Source of the DNA: Brevinema_A sp051647245
Lineage (GTDB): Bacteria; Spirochaetota; Brevinematia; Brevinematales; Brevinemataceae
Direction: 5' to 3'
DNA: 64,000 bases
Assembly (NCBI GenBank): GCA_051647245.1
Contig: JBOFDS010000012.1
Span: 276,414 to 340,413, forward strand
In this document: piece by piece, positions 26,315-34,539 of the stretch
How positions within the stretch are numbered: the stretch's first letter is position 1
Layout of the letters: every line of letters begins with the position of its first letter
Position numbers and translations under genes: made by a program
The notes under the pieces: generated by a model
Told to the model about the DNA's origin: nothing
Database searches by the model: none
What the model saw: only the letters and a program-made list of their open reading frames with translations

Positions 26315-26953
26315 CTTTTGTTTTTTGCGATAAGGCACAGGATCAAAACCTGATTCATTATTAAAAGGCTGGCAACGCAGCACACGCGAACAAGTCAACG
26401 ACAATCCTCGCCAAAAACCATGCACTCGAAATGCCTCCATCCCATAAACAGAACATGAAGGCGTAAAACGACACGCGGGGTTAAGGGAAGGAGAAACAAA
26501 TCGTCGATACATATAAATGATCAAGAAAGCAAGTTTTGAAAAAGGTGATAGTTGCTTTAAGGTAAATTGCCCATGTTTAATAGAAATATTTTCTCCAACA
26601 GATGCCTGCTGTAGAAGATATTTATCTCTCAACAAAGAAAATCCCTTTTTCAGTTCAGCTTTCGCAGCTTGCTCACTAGGGAATGGTTTGGTTTGAGAAA
26701 CAAGAATCGCAATAGGCATAGAAAAAGAGCTATGCCGAAACAATTCTTTAATAAGACGTCTCACCCTATTCCGATAGACTGCATTCCCAAAGCGTTTTGG
26801 AACAATCACCCCAATTTTGGATTGAGGTTCTTGAATCAAAATCACCCTAAAAACAAAAAAGCCTCCGTAAAAACGGAAACCTTTTTCAAAAATTTTTTCA
26901 AATTCTTTTTTTTGTCTAATATGTTGAGAAGAATGGAAACTATTGTTTTTCAT
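26297..26953 (-). CDS. rnpA-yidD: Fused ribonuclease P protein (RnpA) and membrane-insertion factor YidD
   Basis: One continuous 218-residue frame joins two proteins that are normally separate neighbours. Residues 5-112 are RnpA, the protein subunit of RNase P, with the RNA-binding signature 'GNAVYRNRVRRLIKE' at 56-70. Residues 138-208 are YidD, with 'YMYRRFVSPSLNPACRFTPS' starting at 147, the conserved cysteines C161, C167 and C194, and 'HGFWRGLSLTCSRVLRCQPF'. A linker of about 25 residues joins them. The gene follows rpmH, the classic rpmH-rnpA-yidD order. AAGGAAGAG precedes the ATG. YidD is thought to help YidC insert membrane proteins; the tail is very basic (KKQKKKAPK). Confidence 0.92.
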   Translation of the reverse strand: MKNNSFHSSQHIRQKKEFEKIFEKGFRFYGGFFVFRVILIQEPQSKIGVIVPKRFGNAVYRNRVRRLIKELFRHSSFSMPIAILVSQTKPFPSEQAAKAELKKGFSLLRDKYLLQQASVGENISIKHGQFTLKQLSPFSKLAFLIIYMYRRFVSPSLNPACRFTPSCSVYGMEAFRVHGFWRGLSLTCSRVLRCQPFNNESGFDPVPYRKKQKKKAPK

Positions 26954-26981
26954 TTCACTCTTCCTTATAATGTACCAAAAA

Positions 26982-27116
26982 TTAAACCGTTAAACGTGCA
27001 CGACCTTTTGCACGACGACGGGAAAGAATTTTTCTTCCATGACGATCAGCCATACGAGCGCGGAAACCGTGTTTACGAGCTCTTTTAATTTTAGAAGGTT
27101 GCCAAGTACGTTTCAT
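26982..27116 (-). CDS. rpmH: 50S ribosomal protein L34
   Basis: A 44-residue, very basic protein beginning MKRTWQPSKIKRARKHGF and containing the 'RMADRHGRKILSRRRAKGR' core, which matches L34 almost along its whole length. GGAGAG lies six bases before the ATG at 27116. It sits between tRNA-Phe and rnpA-yidD; dnaA, often next to rpmH, is not here. Confidence 0.97.
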   Translation of the reverse strand: MKRTWQPSKIKRARKHGFRARMADRHGRKILSRRRAKGRARLTV

Positions 27117-27139
27117 GTCTCTCTCCAAAAATATGAATT

Positions 27140-27162
27140 CCAGATAAGATTGTCTTACCTGG
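27140..27162 (-). other. Hairpin between tRNA-Phe and rpmH (processing site or attenuator)
   Basis: On the minus strand CCAGGTAAGA and TCTTATCTGG form a ten-base stem with a three-base loop. One pair is G-U on this strand but would be an A-C mismatch on the other, so the structure favours a minus-strand transcript. The following T run is interrupted, so it may be a partial terminator or an RNA processing site. Confidence 0.5.
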
Positions 27163-27177
27163 ATCCAGTTGAAAACT

Positions 27178-27250
27178 TGCCGAAAGGCGGAATCGAACCA
27201 CCGACACGAGGATTTTCAGTCCTCTGCTCTACCTACTGAGCTATTTCGGC
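27178..27250 (-). tRNA. tRNA-Phe (anticodon GAA)
   Basis: A 73-base cloverleaf: acceptor arm GCCGAAA with TTTCGGC and discriminator A, D arm with 'AGCTCAGTAGGTAGAGC', anticodon stem-loop 'GAGGACTGAAAATCCTC' with GAA, and T arm 'GGTTCGATTCC'. CCA is not encoded. A consensus promoter lies just upstream. Confidence 0.97.
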
Positions 27251-27282
27251 CCAAGAATGCTTTAAGCTTTCTTATGTTATAT

Positions 27283-27311
27283 ATTATATAATACTTTCGA
27301 TGGTTTGTCAA
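27283..27311 (-). promoter_or_regulatory. Consensus sigma-70 promoter for tRNA-Phe (and probably rpmH, rnpA-yidD)
   Basis: TTGACA (27306-27311), a 17-base spacer and TATAAT (27283-27288): a perfect consensus match, 33 bases before the tRNA. Confidence 0.88.
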
Positions 27312-27340
27312 TAACTTTGAAAAGATTTATTTAATAAAAA

Positions 27341-28396
27341 TTACGATCTAACTTTTTTATAAACTAAATCGGTAATTTTTTTAAATTCTTGCTTCCATAA
27401 AGAAGGCGCTCTAAGTGTATGAAGGCTTCCATTATCAGTTAATCCCGACACTTCAACATCTAAAGGTAAGTCTGCAATTTCTGTAACATTGTATTTGCTG
27501 AAAATGTGATCAAATTCTGGATTGCGTTTTGAAATGGGAATAATTTTTTGACAATCAGGACAAATCACCGACCCCATATTATATACAATCCCCAAAACCT
27601 CTTTCTCAAACTTATGAAACATTGCGATTCCTTTGACCGTATCTTCAAGCGCAATTCCATTAGGAGTAGAAACCGCGATCACGCCATCGACAGGGATACT
27701 TTGCCCTACAGCGATAGGGATATCTCCCGTACCAGGAGGCATATCAAGAACAAGCACGTCGTATTCATCTTTCCACGCAACATCAACGAAAAGCTGACGA
27801 ATCACACCATTCACAATAGCCGCACGCCAAATCAAAGGAGAGTCAATCTCAGGAATTAATGATCCCACGCTAATCATATCGAGGCCATGCACCTCAAAAG
27901 GCTGAAATTTTTCATTCTCTACGACAACTTTATCCCTTACCCCAAGGATACGAGGAATACTCGGGCCATATACATCCAAATCCATCACTGCAGTTTTGAG
28001 TCCTTTCTGAGCAAGCTCCAATGACAATTCCGCTGCAATGGTAGATTTGCCGACGCCACCTTTTGTAGAATACACCGCAATAATTTTTTTGAATTTTTGT
28101 AAGATATCAGCAGGGATAAATTCTTGTATGTGGGGTTGTTTTGGTTTTGGTGCTGTATGATCTGCTGTTACAATACTTACGAGAGCTTCGATCCCTTCCT
28201 TTGATAAAGCCCCTTCAATAAATTTCCTAAGCTCGCTTTTTTGCTCAGGGGTCATAGCATCGCTCATGAGTTGAACCTTAATCAGTCCGCCACTTTCAGA
28301 AAAACCTTGGATCTTTACAAGATCTGCTAATTTTTTTTGGGACTTTGGCTCTATTGTCTCATGTAATATATGTTGAATTTTTTCTTGTGTAGTCAT
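27341..28396 (-). CDS. mrp: Mrp/ApbC family iron-sulfur cluster carrier ATPase
   Basis: A 351-residue P-loop ATPase of the Mrp/NBP35 family, which carries or delivers Fe-S clusters. Residues 5-78 form the MIP18-like (DUF59) domain and the deviant Walker A KGGVGKST lies at 112-119. The Fe-S binding CxxC is seen in 'SVICPDCQKIIPI' in the C-terminal part. GGGGAG precedes the ATG. It lies 21 bases downstream of the glycosyltransferase gene on the same strand, though the two have no obvious functional link. Confidence 0.92.
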   Translation of the reverse strand: MTTQEKIQHILHETIEPKSQKKLADLVKIQGFSESGGLIKVQLMSDAMTPEQKSELRKFIEGALSKEGIEALVSIVTADHTAPKPKQPHIQEFIPADILQKFKKIIAVYSTKGGVGKSTIAAELSLELAQKGLKTAVMDLDVYGPSIPRILGVRDKVVVENEKFQPFEVHGLDMISVGSLIPEIDSPLIWRAAIVNGVIRQLFVDVAWKDEYDVLVLDMPPGTGDIPIAVGQSIPVDGVIAVSTPNGIALEDTVKGIAMFHKFEKEVLGIVYNMGSVICPDCQKIIPISKRNPEFDHIFSKYNVTEIADLPLDVEVSGLTDNGSLHTLRAPSLWKQEFKKITDLVYKKVRS

Positions 28397-28417
28397 TTTT
28401 CTCCCCTTTGGTGAGTG

Positions 28418-29542
28418 TTAAATTTTATTTTTCATCAAAAAATCCTCATGAGATCTTTGAACAAATTCATTAAGCTCACGATGAAATCTCTCTGTAGAAA
28501 ATTTTTGACTCCACTGTGCAATCTTTTGAGGATCAAAAGAATCTTCTATCTGCTCAAAACGCTTCACAGCATCAATAATGGAAGAAGTATTTTGCTCATA
28601 GAAGAAAATCCCCGTCTCTCGATCTTGCACAGTCTCAAGTGAACCACCTTGACCGAAAGCAATGACAGGAGTACCAAGGCTCTGCGCCTCAACAGGAATA
28701 ATGCCAAAATCCTCTTCCGCTGCAAAAACAAAGGCCTTCGCCTTACCTATCGTCTCCATCAAGGTCTCACGATTTTGGTAGCCACGATATTCGATATTTG
28801 GTGATTTTTTTGCGATCTCCGAAACTTTCTTAGAATCAGGCCCATCTCCCAAAATCACTAATTTTTGGTCTTTCATCTGAGAGAAAGCCTCAGCAATTAG
28901 GGGAATATTTTTGTAAGGAACATGTCTCGATGCCGCGACAAAATAGTTTTCTTTCTCCGTGTAAACCTTCTCACTAAGCGTTACAGGAGGGTAAATTACA
29001 GTGCTTTCGCGACGATAGACTTTTTGGATACGATTTTTGATGAAATGAGAATTAGCAATCAAATAATCAGGACGAAGCGAAGATGCCACATCCCAAATCC
29101 TCAACTGATGAAAGATTTTTTTTGTATACCACTCTATAGGTGCTGGAAATTTTGCTTGTAATAAATATTCGTGCGTTAAATCCCAAATATACCTCATAGG
29201 ACTATGCATGTAACAAATATGACACGTCTTCGCATCGGTAATAAGACCTTTCATCGCAGCATGAGACGTCGACAAAACCACATCATATGCACGAAAATCA
29301 AACTCCTCCACAGCTTGTGGGAAGAGATTTGGTAACTTACGATAAATTTTTTCTATCATAGGAAGTTTTTGAAGGGAACTCGTAACAATCTGTGAATCCG
29401 CAAAAGGGCTTTTTTTGATCCCTTTTCGATCAACAAACATCGTATGGATAGGAGCTTCAGGATAAAGCTTCACAATCTCGTCTAAAACATTTTCAGCGCC
29501 ACCCATCGTGACGAGCCAGTCATGTGCTAAGGCTAATTTCAT
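28418..29542 (-). CDS. Glycosyltransferase family 4 protein
   Basis: A 374-residue GT-B fold glycosyltransferase. The N-terminal domain starts 'LALAHDWLVTMGGAENVLDEI', as in WbaZ-like mannosyl or rhamnosyl transferases of surface glycan synthesis. The C-terminal domain has the GT4 signature 'FVFAAEEDFGIIPVEAQSLGTPVIAFGQGGSLET' spread near residues 270-305, with the two donor-binding glutamates. The sugar and acceptor cannot be told from sequence alone. AAGGGATG precedes the ATG. No other glycan genes are beside it. Confidence 0.88.
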   Translation of the reverse strand: MKLALAHDWLVTMGGAENVLDEIVKLYPEAPIHTMFVDRKGIKKSPFADSQIVTSSLQKLPMIEKIYRKLPNLFPQAVEEFDFRAYDVVLSTSHAAMKGLITDAKTCHICYMHSPMRYIWDLTHEYLLQAKFPAPIEWYTKKIFHQLRIWDVASSLRPDYLIANSHFIKNRIQKVYRRESTVIYPPVTLSEKVYTEKENYFVAASRHVPYKNIPLIAEAFSQMKDQKLVILGDGPDSKKVSEIAKKSPNIEYRGYQNRETLMETIGKAKAFVFAAEEDFGIIPVEAQSLGTPVIAFGQGGSLETVQDRETGIFFYEQNTSSIIDAVKRFEQIEDSFDPQKIAQWSQKFSTERFHRELNEFVQRSHEDFLMKNKI

Positions 29543-29651
29543 TGGACATCCCTTTATATAGAAAAATTCTTAAGATTCTATACAAAAACATTAAAATATT
29601 GTATAATTATAATACAATATGAATAAATATTCAATTCTTACGGAGCATAGA

Positions 29652-30533
29652 ATGCTTAATATTCCTCAAAAAAATGAGAACTTCCTACGTATCATCGCCT
29701 TTGGTGATATCACTGGTGCAGCAGGTCGATCTGTCATGCAAGAAATCGTCCCACAATTACGTGAAGAATGGCAAGCAGACTTAGTGATCGCTAATGCTGA
29801 AAATGCGTCTCACGGTTTCGGACTTACCCCTAAACATGCTCAAGAACTAAAATCTTACGGCATCGATCTCATGACCATGGGAAATCACGTCTGGGACAAA
29901 CAAGTCCTCCGTTATCGTATCAAAGATCTCCCTTATATAGCTAGACCAATCAATCTTCCTCGCGAAGTTCCAGGTTCAGGTGTGGCGATTACCTCCACAA
30001 GATTAGGTCAATTTGCCGTAATTAACGCACTTGGGCGGCTTTTTATGAATCCTTCTGATTGTCCTTTCCATGCCGTCTATGACCAAATCAAAAAACTCAA
30101 AGCTTCAGGTATCAACATGATCGCTTTAGATTTTCATGCAGAAGCTACATCTGAAAAGCTCATCATGGGACGTTTTTTAGACGGACATGCGAGCCTCATG
30201 TGGGGGACTCATACTCATGTTCCTACGGCGGATGATATGATTTTACCAAAAGGGACAGGCTATATTTCTGACCTTGGCTTGACGGGGACTTTGCATTCTA
30301 TTTTGGGATTCCAAATTGCACCCGCTCTCAAAAAAATGGTCTACGGTGAATCTCATCGCAATCACACCGAAACTGGGGGCGAACGTATTACTTCAGGTAT
30401 TGTGGCGGATATTTGTCCAAAAACTGGGCAAACGATGTTTATTTCCAAGTTCTCACGTACCTTAGCAGCCATAGAGAATCTCCAAGAAGAAGCTTACTCC
30501 AATAAAGAGGAATCACATGACGAATCAGAATAA
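29652..30533 (+). CDS. YmdB family metallophosphoesterase
   Basis: A 293-residue protein of the TIGR00282/YmdB calcineurin-like family. Bacillus YmdB is a cyclic-nucleotide phosphodiesterase affecting motility and biofilm choice; the role here is unknown. Metal-binding motifs are 'FGDITGAAGR', 'NAENASHG', 'TMGNHVWDK', 'LDFHAEATSEK' and 'GTHTHVPTAD'. I chose ATG 29652 because CGGAG (29641-29645) stands six bases before it; an in-frame ATG at 29619 has no ribosome site. TATAAT at 29602-29607 may be the -10 box. It overlaps the next gene by 17 bases. Confidence 0.9.
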   Translation: MLNIPQKNENFLRIIAFGDITGAAGRSVMQEIVPQLREEWQADLVIANAENASHGFGLTPKHAQELKSYGIDLMTMGNHVWDKQVLRYRIKDLPYIARPINLPREVPGSGVAITSTRLGQFAVINALGRLFMNPSDCPFHAVYDQIKKLKASGINMIALDFHAEATSEKLIMGRFLDGHASLMWGTHTHVPTADDMILPKGTGYISDLGLTGTLHSILGFQIAPALKKMVYGESHRNHTETGGERITSGIVADICPKTGQTMFISKFSRTLAAIENLQEEAYSNKEESHDESE

Positions 30534-30864
30534 CATTCTCGAAACATTAAAAAATCGCATTGCGACGATCTTTGATCTGTATCAGGACATCGATAAACAT
30601 GCTTACCTTGTCCCGGAGATTCTTTGTCAAACAATACGCGATACGCATCGTTACCTTCATGAGGGCGTGTCTCATTTTAGCAACATTCAGATCTTAGAAG
30701 AACTTCAAATCCCCTGTTCCGAAGAAGAAATTGAGCTTCTCAAACAAATCGAAAGCTCTCTCAGAAAAGCAAAAGATTACGCGGAATTGATTGAAAATTA
30801 TGACAAAAATATGCTTCTTAATATTGTCAAAAAATTCAGCGAAAAGCTCAATTCTTTGAGCTAG
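30517..30864 (+). CDS. Small helical protein of unknown function
   Basis: A 115-residue, charged, mostly helical protein with no signal peptide or membrane segment. Not recognised. Its start overlaps the YmdB-like gene and GAGGAA precedes the ATG, so the two are coupled. Confidence 0.65.
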   Translation: MTNQNNILETLKNRIATIFDLYQDIDKHAYLVPEILCQTIRDTHRYLHEGVSHFSNIQILEELQIPCSEEEIELLKQIESSLRKAKDYAELIENYDKNMLLNIVKKFSEKLNSLS

Positions 30865-30873
30865 TGAGGAAGT

Positions 30874-31167
30874 ATGGAATTATTATTTGCAACACTTTCT
30901 AACAATCTCGAAAAAGTCAAAGCACTCATCGAAAACGGCGAGAACCCAAATCAACGTTTTGATATGGGAGCAACTGCGCTGATGATAGCCGTACAGGAAC
31001 AAAACCTTGATATCGTTCGTTATCTATTAGAGCAAGGTGCCGACCCAAACCTCAAAGCCGATGGAGGCGTGTCTCCTTTGATGATTGCGGCGAAAACAGG
31101 CAACACAGTCATCGCAAAATTTCTTATCGACAGCGGTGCAGAAACTGCTTATAATCCTAAAAAATAA
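30874..31167 (+). CDS. Ankyrin-repeat protein
   Basis: A 97-residue cytoplasmic protein made of about three ankyrin repeats ('GATALMIAVQEQNLDIVRYL', 'GGVSPLMIAAKTGNTVIAKF'). These bind proteins; the partner is unknown. It starts nine bases after the previous gene and is the last gene of the operon. Confidence 0.82.
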   Translation: MELLFATLSNNLEKVKALIENGENPNQRFDMGATALMIAVQEQNLDIVRYLLEQGADPNLKADGGVSPLMIAAKTGNTVIAKFLIDSGAETAYNPKK

Positions 31168-31196
31168 AAAAAGCACAGAATAATCTGTGCTTTTTT
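31167..31196 (+). terminator. Intrinsic terminator after the ankyrin gene
   Basis: AAAAAAGCACAGA pairs with TCTGTGCTTTTTT around a four-base loop (ATAA, 31180-31183). It can also serve the convergent BatA gene. Confidence 0.85.
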
Positions 31197-31209
31197 GTTT
31201 GAGTATTAT

Positions 31210-32268
31210 TTATGGGATTTTGACCACAACAAAATTTAAGGCAAGCCACAAAATCATGAAAAATATCGAAGCCGCAAGCCACGATTTGAACTTTTCTTCA
31301 TAGAGAACACGACGCTTGATAGCAAATTCACTTTTTTCGAGGCTATCGATTTCGTTATAGACATCTTGTAAGGTACTCTCACTTGTCGCCGCAAAAAACT
31401 TCCCTCCAGTAATATCAGCAATCTCTTGTAAGGTCTCCGGATCATAATCTTCACTCACAACATAGCGAAAAGCTTTCCCACTATTATCAGCCACTTGGAA
31501 AGTTCCTCCCGTATTTCCGATACCAATAGTATAAATCTTAATTCCAAGCTCCCTTGCAACATTTGCAGCGGAAATAGGATCAACAATACCCGCATTATTA
31601 ATACCATCCGTGAGAAGGATAATCACCTTGCTCTTAGCTGTGGAATTTCGGACACGATTCAAGGCTGTTAAAAGCCCTGTCCCGATCGCCGTTGCGCCCT
31701 CTTCAAAAAAAGACGTATCATCAACCACTTGCAAAAGAAGTGCTTTATCGGTTGTGAGTGGTGATTTGGTAATTGCATAACTAGAAAAAAACACAAGTGC
31801 AATTCTATTGAAATTTTGTTTGTTGATATAAGTTTTCATAACACGCTTGGCAATCTCAAGACGTGAATGTTTAACAACATTCCCACCTTCATCAATAAAG
31901 ATCTCTGCGCCCATTGCTTGAACACGCTTGGCATCAGCAGGCATATTATCGACAAAGGCCATGCTTCCAGAAAGGTCAGTCAATAGTACAATATCCACAC
32001 CTAGATTGTTTTCAGAGCTAATCGCAGATCCCCCACGAGGACGTGCCAATGCGACAATCAAACTAGAAATTACAAGCATAAGCAATGCTTCTCGGGCAAT
32101 ATTCACCCAAAAAGAAAACTTATCTTTTTTGATATCAATCAAAGAGAGCGAAGAATAAGGGAGAGTGGCTTGACGGAAGAATCCACGGCCATATTTTGTG
32201 TATTTTAAGAAGAGATATGCAGGCACAATAAGCAGCAAAATCAAATATCTAGGATTTTCGAAGTTCAT
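31210..32268 (-). CDS. BatA-like von Willebrand factor A domain membrane protein
   Basis: A 352-residue protein with two membrane segments at the N-terminus (about 6-20 and 55-75), a VWA domain (about 88-310) and a C-terminal membrane segment. The metal-ion MIDAS motif DxSxS appears as 'LLTDLSGSMAF', with T and D later in 'TDGINNAG'. This matches BatA, the aerotolerance-type protein. The ATG at 32268 is seven bases from AGGAG; ATG 32271 is also possible. Its start overlaps the end of the upstream BatD-like gene. A MoxR ATPase, usually adjacent, is not here. Confidence 0.85.
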   Translation of the reverse strand: MNFENPRYLILLLIVPAYLFLKYTKYGRGFFRQATLPYSSLSLIDIKKDKFSFWVNIAREALLMLVISSLIVALARPRGGSAISSENNLGVDIVLLTDLSGSMAFVDNMPADAKRVQAMGAEIFIDEGGNVVKHSRLEIAKRVMKTYINKQNFNRIALVFFSSYAITKSPLTTDKALLLQVVDDTSFFEEGATAIGTGLLTALNRVRNSTAKSKVIILLTDGINNAGIVDPISAANVARELGIKIYTIGIGNTGGTFQVADNSGKAFRYVVSEDYDPETLQEIADITGGKFFAATSESTLQDVYNEIDSLEKSEFAIKRRVLYEEKFKSWLAASIFFMILWLALNFVVVKIP

Positions 32269-33166
32269 CATCTTGCTCCTTATCACGTTTTTGTTGGATT
32301 AATTTTAGGAGTTGCTCCGTGGCGATCACGACCTCAGCGATACGATCTTCTGTGAAAATTTGTTTAGCGTACTTTGCCCTATCGGTGCTTCGCATGATGA
32401 ATTGAATGATTTCAAACAGTTCTTCATCTGTTTTGAGATCTTTTAATTCCTTGAGAAGTTCACGAGTTGGAGTTTCAAGAGCAAATGGTACAAGTGTATA
32501 GGACAAAAACTCTCTCACCGCCTCTGATAAAAAGACAAAAAATTCTTTATAGTTTTCTTCTGTGAGGGATGTTTGTTGTTGTTTTAATTCTTGAAGACGA
32601 CTCGCCATGAGATCAAAAGGATCAAGGGTCGCTTCCATGGAATTTTGCACATCACGATGACGATATTTTTTGAAATAAAAATAAAGTCCCCCTAACACAG
32701 CAATTAACAAAAACAAAATCAACCACATAAAATTAAAAACAAAAAAGGGCTCTTCAATGTCGATAAAAGTTAATTCTTGGAGTTTTTTTTCATCTAGCTC
32801 ATTCTCCAAAACAACTTGAAAGCTTGGTGTAAAGTATTGATTGGTTTGACCATTTTCTAGTACGGTCAAGAGCAAAGAAGGCATCGCGTGAGAAATAGGA
32901 GAATAACTCACAACCTGCAATTCAAAAGAACGCGGTTGGGGATTCGTGAGGGTAAGATCCATATCTGCAGACGCTTTAATATTACTGTCTACCGCAAGAA
33001 TCTGAGCTATGTTTTGAGGCATGGTGTAGACGATAGAGAAAGGCTTACCTATCTCTGGGTTGGGAGTGCTGACTGTGTATTGGATCTGCTGATTAGTTGA
33101 GATTGATTGATCCTCTGCAAACACAGAAATCTGAAACAAAATACTTAAGATCAATAGCTTTTTCAT
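32249..33166 (-). CDS. Exported single-pass membrane protein, BatD-like
   Basis: A 305-residue protein with a signal peptide (about 1-17), an extracytoplasmic beta-rich domain (20-140), one membrane segment near 143-165 ('FMWLILFLLIAVLGGLYFYF') and a cytoplasmic helical domain. This layout and its overlap with the BatA gene suggest a BatD-type or DUF4381-type partner, but the match is by context more than by motif. Confidence 0.65.
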   Translation of the reverse strand: MKKLLILSILFQISVFAEDQSISTNQQIQYTVSTPNPEIGKPFSIVYTMPQNIAQILAVDSNIKASADMDLTLTNPQPRSFELQVVSYSPISHAMPSLLLTVLENGQTNQYFTPSFQVVLENELDEKKLQELTFIDIEEPFFVFNFMWLILFLLIAVLGGLYFYFKKYRHRDVQNSMEATLDPFDLMASRLQELKQQQTSLTEENYKEFFVFLSEAVREFLSYTLVPFALETPTRELLKELKDLKTDEELFEIIQFIMRSTDRAKYAKQIFTEDRIAEVVIATEQLLKLIQQKRDKEQDDELRKS

Positions 33167-33243
33167 CTATCGTCTCCTTTTTGAGGAATTATATTCATAT
33201 CATAACGTAAAAAAAATATCTTGTCAAAAATCATGTGCAGATT

Positions 33244-33272
33244 TTGAATTTATCAAAAAAATACGTTATAAT
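33244..33272 (+). promoter_or_regulatory. Sigma-70 promoter of the TPR membrane protein gene
   Basis: TTGAAT (33244-33249), a 17-base spacer and TATAAT (33267-33272), 30 bases before the start codon. Confidence 0.75.
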
Positions 33273-33301
33273 GTAAAACAATTAGACCTTGAGGATAGCT
33301 G

Positions 33302-34504
33302 ATGAATAATATTATTTCTAAAGGACTGGCGAAGGATCAACAGGCTCGTGCCCTTGATGCGTTTTACCACGGAAACTATAAACAAGCTTCTGATCTTTGG
33401 CGTGAGATTTATCAAAAAGATAGTCAAGACGTGATCGCGGTGAAAGGACTTGCCTACTGTGCTATGGTTGAAGAATCCTATCGTGAAGCATTAGATTTTT
33501 TAGAAGACGTCAAGTTAATTGCTACAATGGATCCTGAAATTCATAGTTTTATTGCTCTACTCCATCTAAAAATGGGCAAAATCGCTCAAGCCACAGATAC
33601 TATTCTAAATGCTTTAGAAATAATCCCTAAAGATTCTCTTCTCCTCAAAACTCTTGAAAAAATCCGTAAGACTAGTGATCCAGAATTTGCTAAAAGTGTG
33701 CCTATTGTTAGTTTAGTTCAGCTCACAATGCCTGTTAGTGCAAGTTCGTTTTTTCATCAAAAAAGAATTATTGTCCCTATCATTTTAGCTGTATCTATGA
33801 TAATCACGATGCTGCTCTATAAACCGGTAGGCCACTTTGTGAGAGATTTGTTTACTCTGGAACCTGCCAAATCTACTCCTATTAGTGATATTGAAATCAA
33901 AGATCTCAAACAAATCGTCGATGCACGTGAAAAATTTCAAATTGTACTGTCTGAAAAGGTCATCGAAAAGAAATTTATCGAATTGAAACAAGCTATCAAC
34001 AACAATCAAGTCAATAAAGCACGTATCCTTGCGAATGAGCTTCTTGCTTCTAATGCGAGTCTTGCGGTAAAGGACAGGGTTTCGATTTTGGAGGCTTTCA
34101 TCCCTGAGGCAAACCCTGACAATCTTGATTATGTACCAAGCTATGCTGAGATAGCTTCAGCTCCTTTATTGTACAGAGGCATCCTCATCAAATGGAATGG
34201 AAAAACCACAAACATCCATAAAGGGAAAGATCTTTTAACCTTTGACCTGTTAATCAATAGTCTTGATGCAAAGAGAGTTGAGGGGATTGCAGCGGTTGAA
34301 GTAGATAACAACACCATCCGCTCAAATTACTATGACAGAGAACGTGTAGACACCTACAATAATAAAATCACTTATTTTAATAACGAAAACGTAACTATCA
34401 CTGGTTACTTTGAAGGCATCACTTCTGATAATAGAGTCATCATCAAAACAACTCAATTAGAAGTCTTCCGTAAAGACGGAGATCCAAAATTCTCTACAAA
34501 ATAA
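33302..34504 (+). CDS. TPR-containing single-pass membrane protein
   Basis: A 400-residue protein. Residues 10-125 are TPR-like helices, a membrane segment lies at about 158-178 ('IIVPIILAVSMIITMLLY') and the rest is extracytoplasmic with a beta-rich end. The lack of a signal peptide puts the TPR part in the cytoplasm. Not recognised beyond this. GAGGA precedes the ATG. Confidence 0.7.
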   Translation: MNNIISKGLAKDQQARALDAFYHGNYKQASDLWREIYQKDSQDVIAVKGLAYCAMVEESYREALDFLEDVKLIATMDPEIHSFIALLHLKMGKIAQATDTILNALEIIPKDSLLLKTLEKIRKTSDPEFAKSVPIVSLVQLTMPVSASSFFHQKRIIVPIILAVSMIITMLLYKPVGHFVRDLFTLEPAKSTPISDIEIKDLKQIVDAREKFQIVLSEKVIEKKFIELKQAINNNQVNKARILANELLASNASLAVKDRVSILEAFIPEANPDNLDYVPSYAEIASAPLLYRGILIKWNGKTTNIHKGKDLLTFDLLINSLDAKRVEGIAAVEVDNNTIRSNYYDRERVDTYNNKITYFNNENVTITGYFEGITSDNRVIIKTTQLEVFRKDGDPKFSTK

Positions 34505-34539
34505 ATCTTAAAAATTAAATTCATAATTAGGTATTATAA

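Noticed and set aside
27116..27340. Replication origin next to rpmH
   Set aside because: dnaA and DnaA-box clusters are absent; the neighbours are a tRNA and mrp.
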